From the NCBI GenBank assembly GCA_017744515.1, contig JAGIBF010000004.1, positions 1 to 64,000 on the forward strand: a DNA stretch of 64,000 nt, given 5' to 3'. Source of the stretch: Niastella sp. Its GTDB lineage: Bacteria; Bacteroidota; Bacteroidia; Chitinophagales; Chitinophagaceae. A program made the translations under genes and the position numbers. The notes beneath the pieces were generated by a model. That model ran no database searches, was not told the DNA's origin, and worked only from the letters and a program-made list of their open reading frames with translations. Positions 17,664 through 26,588 of this stretch are shown here, piece by piece (position 1 is the first letter of the stretch; every line of letters starts with the position of its first letter).

Positions 17664-18343
17664 ATGAGAAATATTTTACCTGCCCTTTTTCTGGTACTTT
17701 ATTGCTTTAGCTCTTCTGCTCAATCAAACCCTAAAAGAATCAAGGTTGTACTGCTTGGTACTTTTCATTTTAATCAAAGTCTGGACAGCGCCAGTAAACT
17801 GCACTCCCACCTGTTTTCTGCCAAACGTCAGCAGGAGGTTGGCGAATTGGTCGGGAAACTGGTGAAGCAAAAACCCGACAAGATCTTCCTGGAGTTTACG
17901 GAAAAGAACCAGCCTTTTTATGACAGTATTTACCGTGATTATTTGAACGGGCGGGAGCCGGCTGTGATCAAAACAAAGGCTAATGAGATATTTCAGCTGG
18001 GCATGAAGACTGCCAAACAACTGGGTCATAAAAAGGTGTATGGCATGAATTATCAGCCGCTGGAACTGATGGACTCTGGCTATGTGCCTAAAAATATCAT
18101 TGACAAAGCTGTGAAGGACTTATACCTTGCACAGGTAATGATATGAGTGTATTGAACTACGTGGGCACTTTCTGGTATGGCACTAATCTGATGAACTTTA
18201 ATCATGTGCTTCGCCAAACGGATTATGCCAGGGACAATTGCTATGTTATCATTTATGGAAGTAATCACATTCCTTTTTTAAAGCACTTATTTGAAATGCA
18301 CCCTTATTTCGAGGTTATAGATGTTGAGAAGGCCTTGAAGTAG
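17664..18343 (+). pseudogene. Broken DUF5694-like secreted protein gene
   Basis: The first piece (17664-18146) has a signal peptide (MRNILPALFLVLYCFSSSAQ) and the family opening KVVLLGTFHFNQSLDSA with KIFLEFTEKNQPFYDSIY. It stops after LYLAQVMI. The second piece (18143-18343), in another frame, supplies what looks like the family C-terminus: LNYVGTFWYGTNLMNF, YVIIYGSNHIPFLKHLFEM and YFEVIDVEKALK. Together they make about 225 residues, less than the ~250-290 I would expect for the family. A deletion with a frameshift around 18140 is therefore likely. The overlap reads ATGA, so coupled translation of two halves cannot be excluded. I favour a recent pseudogene or an assembly error. Confidence 0.65.
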
Positions 18344-18549
18344 TCAGGCCGATTAATTTTTTAAATCTACCCAGTTGCCTGAAGCGGGTTAGTTGAAATT
18401 ACTCTTATCTTTAGGGTACCACAAATTCTCTTCCTTTCTTAGAATCCAATTCACAACTTTTTGTTGCTATTCTTTTATTCCCCAAAAGTAATGTGCTTGC
18501 GGGTGGCTACTGCTACGCCCTTGATCAACTATTAAACACTCATTGATTT

Positions 18550-21500
18550 ATGTTAACCACGTCCTGGAAGAGAAATTATTTGTGCCTGTTCATTACCTTA
18601 TTGTTGTTAAACGCTGTTGCTGCGCAGCAACGGCGAATCGATGTAAAACAAACTGCTGTTACTTTATTACGCAAAAATCTTCGTACCACCGGGCTTAACC
18701 AGTCATCCCTCGATGACTACCATGTATCCGACGCGCATGTGGACAAGAAAACCGGTGACCTGATCGTATATCTGCAACAGGGCTACCTTGGTGTGCCGGT
18801 CTTTAATAAGATAGGGGTCTTTGTCTTCCGAAATGATACGCTGGTAGAAAAGAGACTGGATTATGTTGAAAAGATCCAACTTAAAGCCGGCATGAATACT
18901 GCGCCAGCTGTGACTGCTATGCAGGCTGTTCAGCGGGCTGGTAAGCAACTGGCTATACCGGTGCCGGAAAAGCTTCAAATGCTGGAACAGGATGTAACGG
19001 CGCGTCGATTTGTTTTTGATGGAAAGGGTATTGCCCGGCAAAATCTGCGCAGTGATCTTATGTGGCTGCCGGTGAATGATGGCCGGGAACTGAAGCTATC
19101 CTGGCGTGTGCGTATTGGTTCGGCGGATGGACAGCAGGAATGGGTGGCTCATGTGGATGCGCAAAGCGGGGAGTTTCTACAAAAGCATAGTCTCATCGTA
19201 TCGGAGCGCGGGTATACGGATGGCGATCATGCCATGGTGCCGGTGGATGCTCTACAAAAGAACAGGATGATGTCCGTTCCGGTTCCGTTCGCTCCTCCGC
19301 CACCAACTGCTACCAGTGTCAATTATCGTGTGTATGCTCATCCGCTGGAATCTGCTGCTTATGGCAGCCGTACGCTGGTGAATAATCCATGGACGATAGC
19401 GGGCGTCAATAATCAAGCTACTACGCATGGCTGGCATTTCGATGGTGACCGCAACTTTACTTATACGCGTGGGAATAATGTGTGGGCGCGGGAAGATATT
19501 ACGGGGCGGCGGGATACGCTTGGGGTGGCCGATGAGTCTACTACGGGCACGCCGTCACTTACTTTCGACCGTGTATTGGATACGGGGGCTGATCCTATGG
19601 CGTCTTCCAATATGGGTGCGGGAATCGATAATCTCTTTTACTGGAATAACGTGGTGCACGATATTACTTATCAATATGGATTCGACGAAGCTGCCGGCAA
19701 CTTTCAGTCTGATAACCTCAATAGGGGAGGCGCCGGTAAGGATTATGTACATGCTTTGGCGCAGGATGGCGGCGGCACCAACAATGCCAATTTCTTTACG
19801 CCGGAGGATGGTGAAAATCCACGTATGCGCATGTATCTGTGGGATCTTCTCGTGACGCCAAGTCTACAAGTCAATAGTCCTTATGCTGCGCAATATGTAA
19901 TTGCGGAAGGCGCAGTAAGCTCCCGCAACAGGCTTAGGTATGTGGGGCCTGTAACGGCTGAGGTTGTACGGGTGGATGATCTTAATAATACGCACCAGGC
20001 TTGTACTAATATTACCAATGCGGCAGCGCTTGTGGGAAAGATTGCTCTTATCGAGCGGGGTGGCAGCAATTGTTCATTTGTTCAAAAGATCAAAAGGGCT
20101 CAGGATGCCGGCGCTGTTGGTGTGATCGTTGTGAATAATGTTGCCGGCAGTCCGCTCATCATGAGTGGCGATGATACGACGATCGTAATACCAGCGGTTA
20201 TGATGATGCAGGCCGATGGCAATACCATAAAGGCCAATCTGCCCGGGGTAACGGCTACGTTATCGGCTTCGGGGCATTATGTAGATGGTGCTCTGGATAA
20301 TGGTGTTGTGGTGCATGAGTATACGCATGGTATATCGAATCGTCTGACGGCTGGCCCATCGAATGTTACCTGTCTTACCAACATCGAACAAATGGGTGAG
20401 GGGTGGAGTGATTACGTGGCGCTGATGCTTACTACGAACTGGGCTACTGCCGGTGTTGGTGATGGTGTCAACAAAAGGCCCATCGGCAATTACGCGCTGG
20501 GCCAGTTGTCTACGGAGGGTGGTATCCGCCGTTTTCCTTATTCAACAGATATGAGCATCAACCCGCTGACTTACGACAGTCTGCCATTTACCGGCGGGCA
20601 GGAGCATTCGATTGGTGAGATATGGTGTGCTGCTTTGTGGGATATGACGTGGAATATTATTGCGATGGAAGGTATCGATGGCGATATTTATCATGGGACC
20701 AAGGGTAATAATATTGCTTTGCAGCTCGTGATGCAAGGTATGAAGTACCAGCCATGTGGTCCTGGTTTCCTCGATGGGCGGGATGCTATTTTAAAGGCTG
20801 ATAGTCTTCTGTACAATAATGCGCATAAATGTGCTATCTGGAATGCTTTTGCACGCAGGGGTATGGGCAAGAGTGCTTCTCAGGGGAGTGCTCACTATTT
20901 TAATGACCAGACGTATGCCAAGGATCTTCCAACGGGGCTTAGTATTATGCAAACGGTGAACAAGGATTCAGTGGCTAATGGCGATAATCTTACTTTCACC
21001 ATCAAGGCTACCTGTGATTGCACGGCTCAAAACAATATTTCCATTGTGGATACCTTGTCGTCCAATCTTTCTTTCGTGTCGGCTGCCGGTGGCACTTATA
21101 CTGCTCCTTATGTGCGTTTCGATGGGGTGAATTTTGCACCTGGTGAAACAAAGAGTTTCACGATTCAGACTACTGCGAATGGTAGTTATGCAGCGCCGGT
21201 GGCGCTGATCAATGACAGCCGTGACCCGGGGAGCTACACCTGGATGCCTTCGGGTAGTGGTTTCTGGACAGAAGTGACCACTAAATCGCACAGTCCTACG
21301 CATGCGTGGTACGCGGCCAACACGGCTAATACCACTCAGCGTATTCTTACATCGGGTAGCTTGTTGCTGGACACGCTTTCTACTTTATCGTTCTGGCATT
21401 ATTATGATACGGAAGCTGCTTTTGATGGCGGGGTTGTGGAGATATCAACCAATGGTGGTAGCAGCTGGCAGGACCTCGGCGCTTATATGACGCAAAATGG

Positions 21501-22338
21501 TTACAATAGTAACCTGCCTCCTTTTCCCGGCGATCCGATCCCGACTACCCGCAGGGGATTTTCCGGCAGCAGTGATCAGTTCATCCAGACCATTGTGCCG
21601 CTGACCGGTTTTGCGGGCAAGACTGCCCAGCTACGTTTCCGTTTTGTTTCCGACAATACGATGGGGGCTGATGGCTGGTATATCGATGACATCCTGCTAA
21701 AAAATCAGAAGGGTGTTACGGGTGTGGTGAATGTATTCAGCGGCGCCACTTTGCTTTCGGGAGCCAGAACGGTTGCTTCTTTTGCTGCTGCTACGTTGCC
21801 GGTCAATTTCCTGACCTTCGATGCGAAGCGCCATGGTGATGGGGCTTTGCTGCGCTGGAAGGTGAACGGAGAGATCAACGTGAGTCATTATGTAGTTGAA
21901 AGAAGTAATGACGGTAATACTTTTATGGCTATAGGATCCGTGCCAGCCAGTCCCATTACTGCCTACGAAAAGGAGTATGTGTTTACGGATCAGCAACCGC
22001 TTGCTGGCAACGTTTATTATCGTATTGCCGAGAAGGACCCCGATGGCAGTACTACTTACTCGCTTATCAGGCTGGTGACCTTCCCGCTCAATGGGTTGTT
22101 GGTAAAAGTGTCGCCCGTGCCTACTTATGATCACCGGGTAAGGCTCGACATTGCTACCGGCGATAATGCTGTTGTGACTGCTACGCTGGTCAATCCGCCT
22201 GGGCAGGTGCTTAAAGCATTCCGCGTTCGGCAAGGTGTGAATTGGCTAAGCCTCGACAACTTCAGTAAAGGGGTTTATTTTTTGAAGATCCAGACCAGTA
22301 ATAATGAGTATGCTATCCGGAAGATTGTGATTGAGTAG
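18550..22338 (+). CDS. Secreted M36-family (fungalysin) metalloprotease with T9SS type A sorting domain
   Basis: Zinc protease of 1262 residues. A signal peptide (LLLLNAVAAQQ) precedes an FTP-type propeptide to about residue 215. The catalytic domain has the zinc motif VHEYTHGISNRL near residue 588 and the third ligand in GEGWSDYVAL near 616. Between the two halves of the domain is a PA insert of about 100 residues (IALIERGGSNCSFVQKI... AGAVGVIVVNN, residues ~460-565). C-terminal to the protease are a DUF11-like beta domain, a MAM/lectin-like domain (LSFWHYYDTEAAFDGGVVEIS) and a type IX secretion system type A sorting domain (SPVPTYDHRVRL... GVYFLKIQTSNNEYAIRKIVIE). It is thus exported through the Sec system and T9SS and acts outside the cell, probably in protein digestion. 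Confidence 0.94.
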   Translation: MLTTSWKRNYLCLFITLLLLNAVAAQQRRIDVKQTAVTLLRKNLRTTGLNQSSLDDYHVSDAHVDKKTGDLIVYLQQGYLGVPVFNKIGVFVFRNDTLVEKRLDYVEKIQLKAGMNTAPAVTAMQAVQRAGKQLAIPVPEKLQMLEQDVTARRFVFDGKGIARQNLRSDLMWLPVNDGRELKLSWRVRIGSADGQQEWVAHVDAQSGEFLQKHSLIVSERGYTDGDHAMVPVDALQKNRMMSVPVPFAPPPPTATSVNYRVYAHPLESAAYGSRTLVNNPWTIAGVNNQATTHGWHFDGDRNFTYTRGNNVWAREDITGRRDTLGVADESTTGTPSLTFDRVLDTGADPMASSNMGAGIDNLFYWNNVVHDITYQYGFDEAAGNFQSDNLNRGGAGKDYVHALAQDGGGTNNANFFTPEDGENPRMRMYLWDLLVTPSLQVNSPYAAQYVIAEGAVSSRNRLRYVGPVTAEVVRVDDLNNTHQACTNITNAAALVGKIALIERGGSNCSFVQKIKRAQDAGAVGVIVVNNVAGSPLIMSGDDTTIVIPAVMMMQADGNTIKANLPGVTATLSASGHYVDGALDNGVVVHEYTHGISNRLTAGPSNVTCLTNIEQMGEGWSDYVALMLTTNWATAGVGDGVNKRPIGNYALGQLSTEGGIRRFPYSTDMSINPLTYDSLPFTGGQEHSIGEIWCAALWDMTWNIIAMEGIDGDIYHGTKGNNIALQLVMQGMKYQPCGPGFLDGRDAILKADSLLYNNAHKCAIWNAFARRGMGKSASQGSAHYFNDQTYAKDLPTGLSIMQTVNKDSVANGDNLTFTIKATCDCTAQNNISIVDTLSSNLSFVSAAGGTYTAPYVRFDGVNFAPGETKSFTIQTTANGSYAAPVALINDSRDPGSYTWMPSGSGFWTEVTTKSHSPTHAWYAANTANTTQRILTSGSLLLDTLSTLSFWHYYDTEAAFDGGVVEISTNGGSSWQDLGAYMTQNGYNSNLPPFPGDPIPTTRRGFSGSSDQFIQTIVPLTGFAGKTAQLRFRFVSDNTMGADGWYIDDILLKNQKGVTGVVNVFSGATLLSGARTVASFAAATLPVNFLTFDAKRHGDGALLRWKVNGEINVSHYVVERSNDGNTFMAIGSVPASPITAYEKEYVFTDQQPLAGNVYYRIAEKDPDGSTTYSLIRLVTFPLNGLLVKVSPVPTYDHRVRLDIATGDNAVVTATLVNPPGQVLKAFRVRQGVNWLSLDNFSKGVYFLKIQTSNNEYAIRKIVIE

Positions 22339-22375
22339 GAGGTATGAGGTAAGAAGTAAGAGGTAAGATATGGAA

Positions 22376-22417
22376 GCTGTTTTCAGGGCTGGGGTCCTGG
22401 AGACAGCCTCTTTTTTT
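22376..22417 (+). terminator. Terminator after the M36 protease gene
   Basis: GCTGTTTT (22376-22383) pairs with GAGACAGC (22400-22407), using two G-U pairs. CAGG/CCTG extends the stem inside. CTC and a T run follow (22409-22417). Confidence 0.7.
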
Positions 22418-22598
22418 ATGGGATGGGTTGCAAATCATGTCTTTACAATTAGTTAACCGGTACTCGTATAAAAAAAGCCGTGTTTTGCCCAACGTTTTGG
22501 CAACCTATCCTGTATATATTGTGTACATTGTAATAGAAGCTCCCCCGTATTCCAAATCCTGCTGAATAACCTTCCTCCCATCGTATAGCCTTGTTTTA

Positions 22599-25100
22599 AT
22601 GTACCGGTCTATGAAGCGAAAACTGATCAGGCATTTGTTGTTGTTTTGTGTAGCTGCCGCGGCCACGCTGCCGGGGTTGGCGCAATCGCAGGCGTGTCCG
22701 ATCAATATCAATTTTGCTTCCGGTGACCTGAGTAACTGGTCTGCCAGCACCGGCCTGATGCGGGGTGCTTCGCTGAGTTATCCGTTTCCCAATGCGGGTG
22801 TATACAGAATTCCCGAATACAATATCAATACTACGGGTATCGAGGTGAATACCGTCCCTACTGCCGATGCTTTTGGCTTTTTCCCTTCTATTCCCACTAT
22901 CAATGGATATGCTTATAGCTATTCTATCAAACTGGGCTCTACTGCTACGTCTTATGATCTGGGACAAGGGAGCAATCCCGGCGGGTTCATGCGGTCTGTT
23001 TCTTATACGATCCAGGTGCCGGCCGGCCCGGTGTCGGAGCCTTATACCATGACGTATGCATATGCACTGGTATTGGAAAACGGTACGCACAATTCGAGTG
23101 AGCAACCTTTGTTTCAGGCCACACTGAATACGCCCGACAGTGTTATCACCTGTGCTTCGCCTCAATATTACCTGCCTACTTTCAACAATGCGGGGCAGGG
23201 CGGCGGTGGTCCGGGTGGTGGCGGTGGTGGTAGCTCTACGGGTGCTACTTTGGATTCTGCGCGGGCCATTGCTCAGGGCTTCGTCAATAGTCCTGTGCCT
23301 TTCTTTTCGCATTCCGGCGGTGGTGGCGGAGGCGGGGGCGGGGGAGGTGGTGGCGGTGGTCAATATTTGTATGATGTGTGGACCAAGGATTGGACGGAAG
23401 TGACTTTTGACTTATCGCCTTATCGTGGCAAACAGGTTACGCTTACTTTCGATGCGCATAATTGTAATCCGGGTGCGCACTTTGCGTATGCTTATGTGGC
23501 GCTCCGCAATAGTTGTGCAGGGCTGGAGATCAGTGGTCCGAATGAGGCCTGTGCCAACGGCACGTTTACTTATTCCATACCGGCTCTCGCCAATGCGTCG
23601 TATACGTGGACGGTTCCGGCCGGCTGGACCATCCAATCCGGCGGCAACAGTAATGCTGTGACTGTGCAGGCGGGAACGGGTGGTGGTTTTATCATTGCGC
23701 GTGAAGTGAACGGTTGTGCCGACCTGCGCGATACCATTTCTGTGAATAGCAAGCCGCCTACCATACCTGGTATAGTGACCGGCGACAACCAAGTGTGTAC
23801 TGGTTTGAACAGTTCTTTGCTTACATTGGGTGGGCAAAATGGTAATATACTGGGATGGGTGTCTTCCACCAATGGCATCAACTGGTCGCCTGTCAGTAAT
23901 ACTTCGCTTTCATATACGGCACAAAATCTTACTGCCACTACGCAGTTTGCCGCCATCGTACAGAATGGCCCCACCTGCCGCATCGATACCAGCACCCGGG
24001 CAGTGGTAACTGTGGACCCTAAAAGTGTAGGTGGTGTATTGAGTCCTGACAACAGTAGTTTTTGTATTGGGCAGACGGCGGGTAGCCTGCTTACTTTAAG
24101 TGGTAATACGGGCAATGTGGTCAACTGGCAATCTTCTGCCAATGGTAGTCTTTGGAATAGTTTTGCTCCTGTTTATAAGCAGCCTTCTTATGCAGCCAGC
24201 GGGCTTACTTCTTCTGCTTATTACCGAACGATCGTGAAGAGTGGTGTGTGTGAACCTGACACCAGCAAGGTGGCTGCTATTACTTATGTGAATGTGCCGT
24301 TTCCTGCTGCCACGTATGATCCTGCACAGGCTAATATTTGTTATGGTGATTCGCTGCAACTGAATGCCAACATCACTATTGGCACCAGCTATAGCTGGCG
24401 TCCGCTGAGTACGCTTCGCAATACGGGCAACGGTAATATTCCTTCGCTGCCTTATTCTTTACAAGCGCTGGCGAAACCTGCTACCAATACCAATTATATC
24501 CTTTCGGTGATGAATGCCGGTTGCCCCAATCCGCTCAATGATACTTTCCGCATACGGGTGGCTGCTCCTATCATCGTATCTGCAGGTAATGATACGTCTG
24601 TTGTGCTTGGGCAGTCATTGCAGTTGAATGCTACTGTTAATGATGCCACTGCGAATGTATTTACCTGGTCGCCTCCTACAGGGCTTAACAATACTAATAT
24701 CCGCAACCCGATTGCTGTGCTGTGGGGCGAAACTGCTCAATCCATGGAGTATATCGTGAAGGCTGCCCGGGCCGATGGTTGTTATAGTACTGATGCCATC
24801 AAAGTGAAGGTATATCGCACGGCTCCCGATATTTTTGTGCCCAATGCTTTTTCTCCTAATAATGACAGAAGGAATGATGTGATCTTCCCGATATGTGTAG
24901 GTATTACCCGGCTCGACTTCTTCCGGGTGTTTAATCGCTGGGGGCAACTTGTCTTCAGTACCAACACCATCAATAAAGGATGGGATGGAACGCTCGGCGG
25001 CGTAAAGCAATCTTCGGGCACCTTTATATATGTGGTGCAAGGGGTGGATATTACCGGCAAAGTGATCTCTAAGCGTGGCACGCTGGAGCTGGTACGTTAA
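22599..25100 (+). CDS. Large cell-surface or secreted protein with glycine-rich loops and T9SS type B sorting domain
   Basis: Protein of 833 residues; a signal peptide ends near LPGLAQS. An N-terminal jelly-roll-like domain (INFASGDLSNWSAS... VTFDLSPYRGKQVTLTFDAHNC) is interrupted by two Gly-rich loops; the second is 15 consecutive Gly codons at 23316-23360. It is followed by PKD-like and Ig-like modules (YTWTVPAGWTI) and a clear type B sorting domain: IFVPNAFSPNNDRRNDVIFP, FFRVFNRWGQLVFST, GWDGTLGGVKQSSGTFIYVV. This C-terminal form is the CHU_C/gliding-motility type. It is probably an adhesin-like surface protein; no enzymatic motif was seen. An ATG four codons downstream (22611) is an equally good start. 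Confidence 0.9.
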   Translation: MYRSMKRKLIRHLLLFCVAAAATLPGLAQSQACPININFASGDLSNWSASTGLMRGASLSYPFPNAGVYRIPEYNINTTGIEVNTVPTADAFGFFPSIPTINGYAYSYSIKLGSTATSYDLGQGSNPGGFMRSVSYTIQVPAGPVSEPYTMTYAYALVLENGTHNSSEQPLFQATLNTPDSVITCASPQYYLPTFNNAGQGGGGPGGGGGGSSTGATLDSARAIAQGFVNSPVPFFSHSGGGGGGGGGGGGGGGQYLYDVWTKDWTEVTFDLSPYRGKQVTLTFDAHNCNPGAHFAYAYVALRNSCAGLEISGPNEACANGTFTYSIPALANASYTWTVPAGWTIQSGGNSNAVTVQAGTGGGFIIAREVNGCADLRDTISVNSKPPTIPGIVTGDNQVCTGLNSSLLTLGGQNGNILGWVSSTNGINWSPVSNTSLSYTAQNLTATTQFAAIVQNGPTCRIDTSTRAVVTVDPKSVGGVLSPDNSSFCIGQTAGSLLTLSGNTGNVVNWQSSANGSLWNSFAPVYKQPSYAASGLTSSAYYRTIVKSGVCEPDTSKVAAITYVNVPFPAATYDPAQANICYGDSLQLNANITIGTSYSWRPLSTLRNTGNGNIPSLPYSLQALAKPATNTNYILSVMNAGCPNPLNDTFRIRVAAPIIVSAGNDTSVVLGQSLQLNATVNDATANVFTWSPPTGLNNTNIRNPIAVLWGETAQSMEYIVKAARADGCYSTDAIKVKVYRTAPDIFVPNAFSPNNDRRNDVIFPICVGITRLDFFRVFNRWGQLVFSTNTINKGWDGTLGGVKQSSGTFIYVVQGVDITGKVISKRGTLELVR

Positions 25101-25251
25101 GGTGTTGTTTTCTCTAATTAAAAAATTAGTACTGTCTCTCTGCATTCCTATCTTATGGCTGCTGTTTGAATTATGCAAGTTTTAGTTTGAAATCTTTAAT
25201 CTCTTACAGGTTTTAGTAGTGTAGCTTTGCTTCCTTAAATGCAATAAGCTT

Positions 25252-26292
25252 ATGATTAAAGCAAAGGGTTATGCGGCTCAGACTCCTGAGACGGATCTGG
25301 CGGCCTGGCAGTTTGAACGCCGGGAAGTTGGTGCTCATGATGTTCAGTTGGAGATATTGTATTGCGGGGTTTGTCATTCTGATCTGCACCAGATCAAGAA
25401 TGATTGGTTTCCTGGCGTGTTTCCCATGGTGCCCGGTCACGAGATCGTAGGCAGGGTTGTTAAGGTGGGCGATCACGTAAAGGGTTTTAAACCAGGTGAC
25501 ACTGCGGGTGTGGGTTGTATGGTGGATTCGTGCCAGGTTTGTGAGAATTGTAAAGAGGGGTTAGAGAATTATTGCCTGGAAGGGAATACGCAGACGTATA
25601 ACAACCTCGACCGGAGTGGCATTCCTACTTATGGTGGTTATTCCAACACTATCGTGGTAAGGGAAGAGTTTGTATTGCATGTTTCGGAGAAGTTATCGCT
25701 GGCGGCTACTGCGCCATTGTTGTGTGCGGGTATTACTACTTATTCTCCGCTGCGCTACTGGAAAATTGGTAAAGGGCATAAGCTGGCAGTGCTTGGTCTT
25801 GGGGGGCTGGGTCATATGGCTGTGAAGTTTGGTGTGGCTTTCGGTGCTGAAGTGACCGTGTTGAGCACTTCTCCTTCTAAAGCGGCTGCTGCCAAAGCTT
25901 TGGGTGCTCACCGTTTCGTAGTGACTTCGGATAAGGAGCAGGTGAAGGCGGCAAAGCATTCTTTCGACTTCATTATCGATACGGTTTCTGCCGAGCATGA
26001 TCTGAATTTCTACCTGCGCATGTTGCGCACCAATGGTGTGCATATTTGTGTGGGTGTTCCTCCGGGTCAACTGTCGGTGCATCCGTTTTCCTTGCTGGGT
26101 GGTCGTAAGAGTGTAGCCGGTTCCGGTATTGGTGGGATCAAGGAAACTCAGGAGATGCTGGATTTCTGTGCTGAGCACAATATCGTATCGGATATAGAGC
26201 TGATCGATATAAAGGATATTACGAATGCTTACGCGCGAATGGAGAAGGGTGATGTGCGGTACCGGTTTGTGATCGATATGGCGACTTTGTAG
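25252..26292 (+). CDS. Zinc-dependent NAD(P)-linked alcohol dehydrogenase
   Basis: Medium-chain dehydrogenase of 346 residues, of the YahK/cinnamyl-alcohol-dehydrogenase group. Catalytic zinc ligands are in YCGVCHSDLHQ and VPGHEIVG. The structural zinc cluster is in CMVDSCQVCENCKEGLENYC. The nucleotide-binding Rossmann motif is VLGLGGLGHMAVKFG followed by an STSPSK segment, which suggests NADP(H). It would interconvert primary alcohols and aldehydes in the cytoplasm. TAGCTTTG at 25222-25229 is a plausible -7 box 22 bases before the ATG. Monocistronic. Confidence 0.94.
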   Translation: MIKAKGYAAQTPETDLAAWQFERREVGAHDVQLEILYCGVCHSDLHQIKNDWFPGVFPMVPGHEIVGRVVKVGDHVKGFKPGDTAGVGCMVDSCQVCENCKEGLENYCLEGNTQTYNNLDRSGIPTYGGYSNTIVVREEFVLHVSEKLSLAATAPLLCAGITTYSPLRYWKIGKGHKLAVLGLGGLGHMAVKFGVAFGAEVTVLSTSPSKAAAAKALGAHRFVVTSDKEQVKAAKHSFDFIIDTVSAEHDLNFYLRMLRTNGVHICVGVPPGQLSVHPFSLLGGRKSVAGSGIGGIKETQEMLDFCAEHNIVSDIELIDIKDITNAYARMEKGDVRYRFVIDMATL

Positions 26293-26329
26293 ATTCGTAG
26301 GTAACATTCATTTGCTTCGTGAGCTTTTT

Positions 26330-26405
26330 GTTTCGATAGCAGATTTCTCACTGCGCCGTGGCAGCGTAATTTTTATAGGCGTAGCTGGCTACGTTCGAAA
26401 TGACA
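26330..26405 (+). repeat. Dispersed repeat with TTCGATAGCAGATTTCTCAC, copy 1
   Basis: Begins TTTCGATAGCAGATTTCTCA and ends CGTTCGAAATGACA. A shorter copy lies at 60227-60278. This copy has about 24 extra bases in the middle. The outer words TTTCGA and TCGAAA are complementary, suggesting a folded element. Confidence 0.7.
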
Positions 26406-26429
26406 ACAAGGTGATACTTTTTTAAGGAT

Positions 26430-26450
26430 AAAGGCCCTTTTGGGGCCTTT
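26430..26450 (+). terminator. Terminator between the dehydrogenase and the esterase
   Basis: AAAGGCCC (26430-26437) pairs with GGGCCTTT (26443-26450) around TTTTG. It lies between two convergent genes and is symmetrical enough to serve both directions. Confidence 0.7.
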
Positions 26451-26465
26451 ATGTATTTAGTCAAT

Positions 26466-26492
26466 GTGAGCCGCCTCTGGAGGGCGACTCAC
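26466..26492. repeat. Structured hairpin repeat, copy 1
   Basis: GTGAGCCGCC (26466-26475) pairs with GGCGACTCAC (26483-26492) with one mismatch, around TCTGGAG. It is one of four copies that share the GAGCCGCC...GGGCGAC core (others at 48.3, 50.3 and 60.2 kb). Confidence 0.7.
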
Positions 26493-26580
26493 CCTTCGAT
26501 AACCCTTCGACAGCCCTTCGACAACCCTTCGACAAGCTCAGGGTGACAGCGATTCAGGGTGACAATACTCAGGGTGACAT
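26492..26580. repeat. Array of dispersed CCCTTCGACAAGCTCAGGG repeat
   Basis: Four CCCTTCGA words in a row end in the full unit CCCTTCGACAAGCTCAGGG-TGACA, then two partial TCAGGGTGACA tails follow. The array directly follows the structured hairpin and ends eight bases before the esterase's stop. Confidence 0.8.
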
Positions 26581-26588
26581 TGGGCTTC

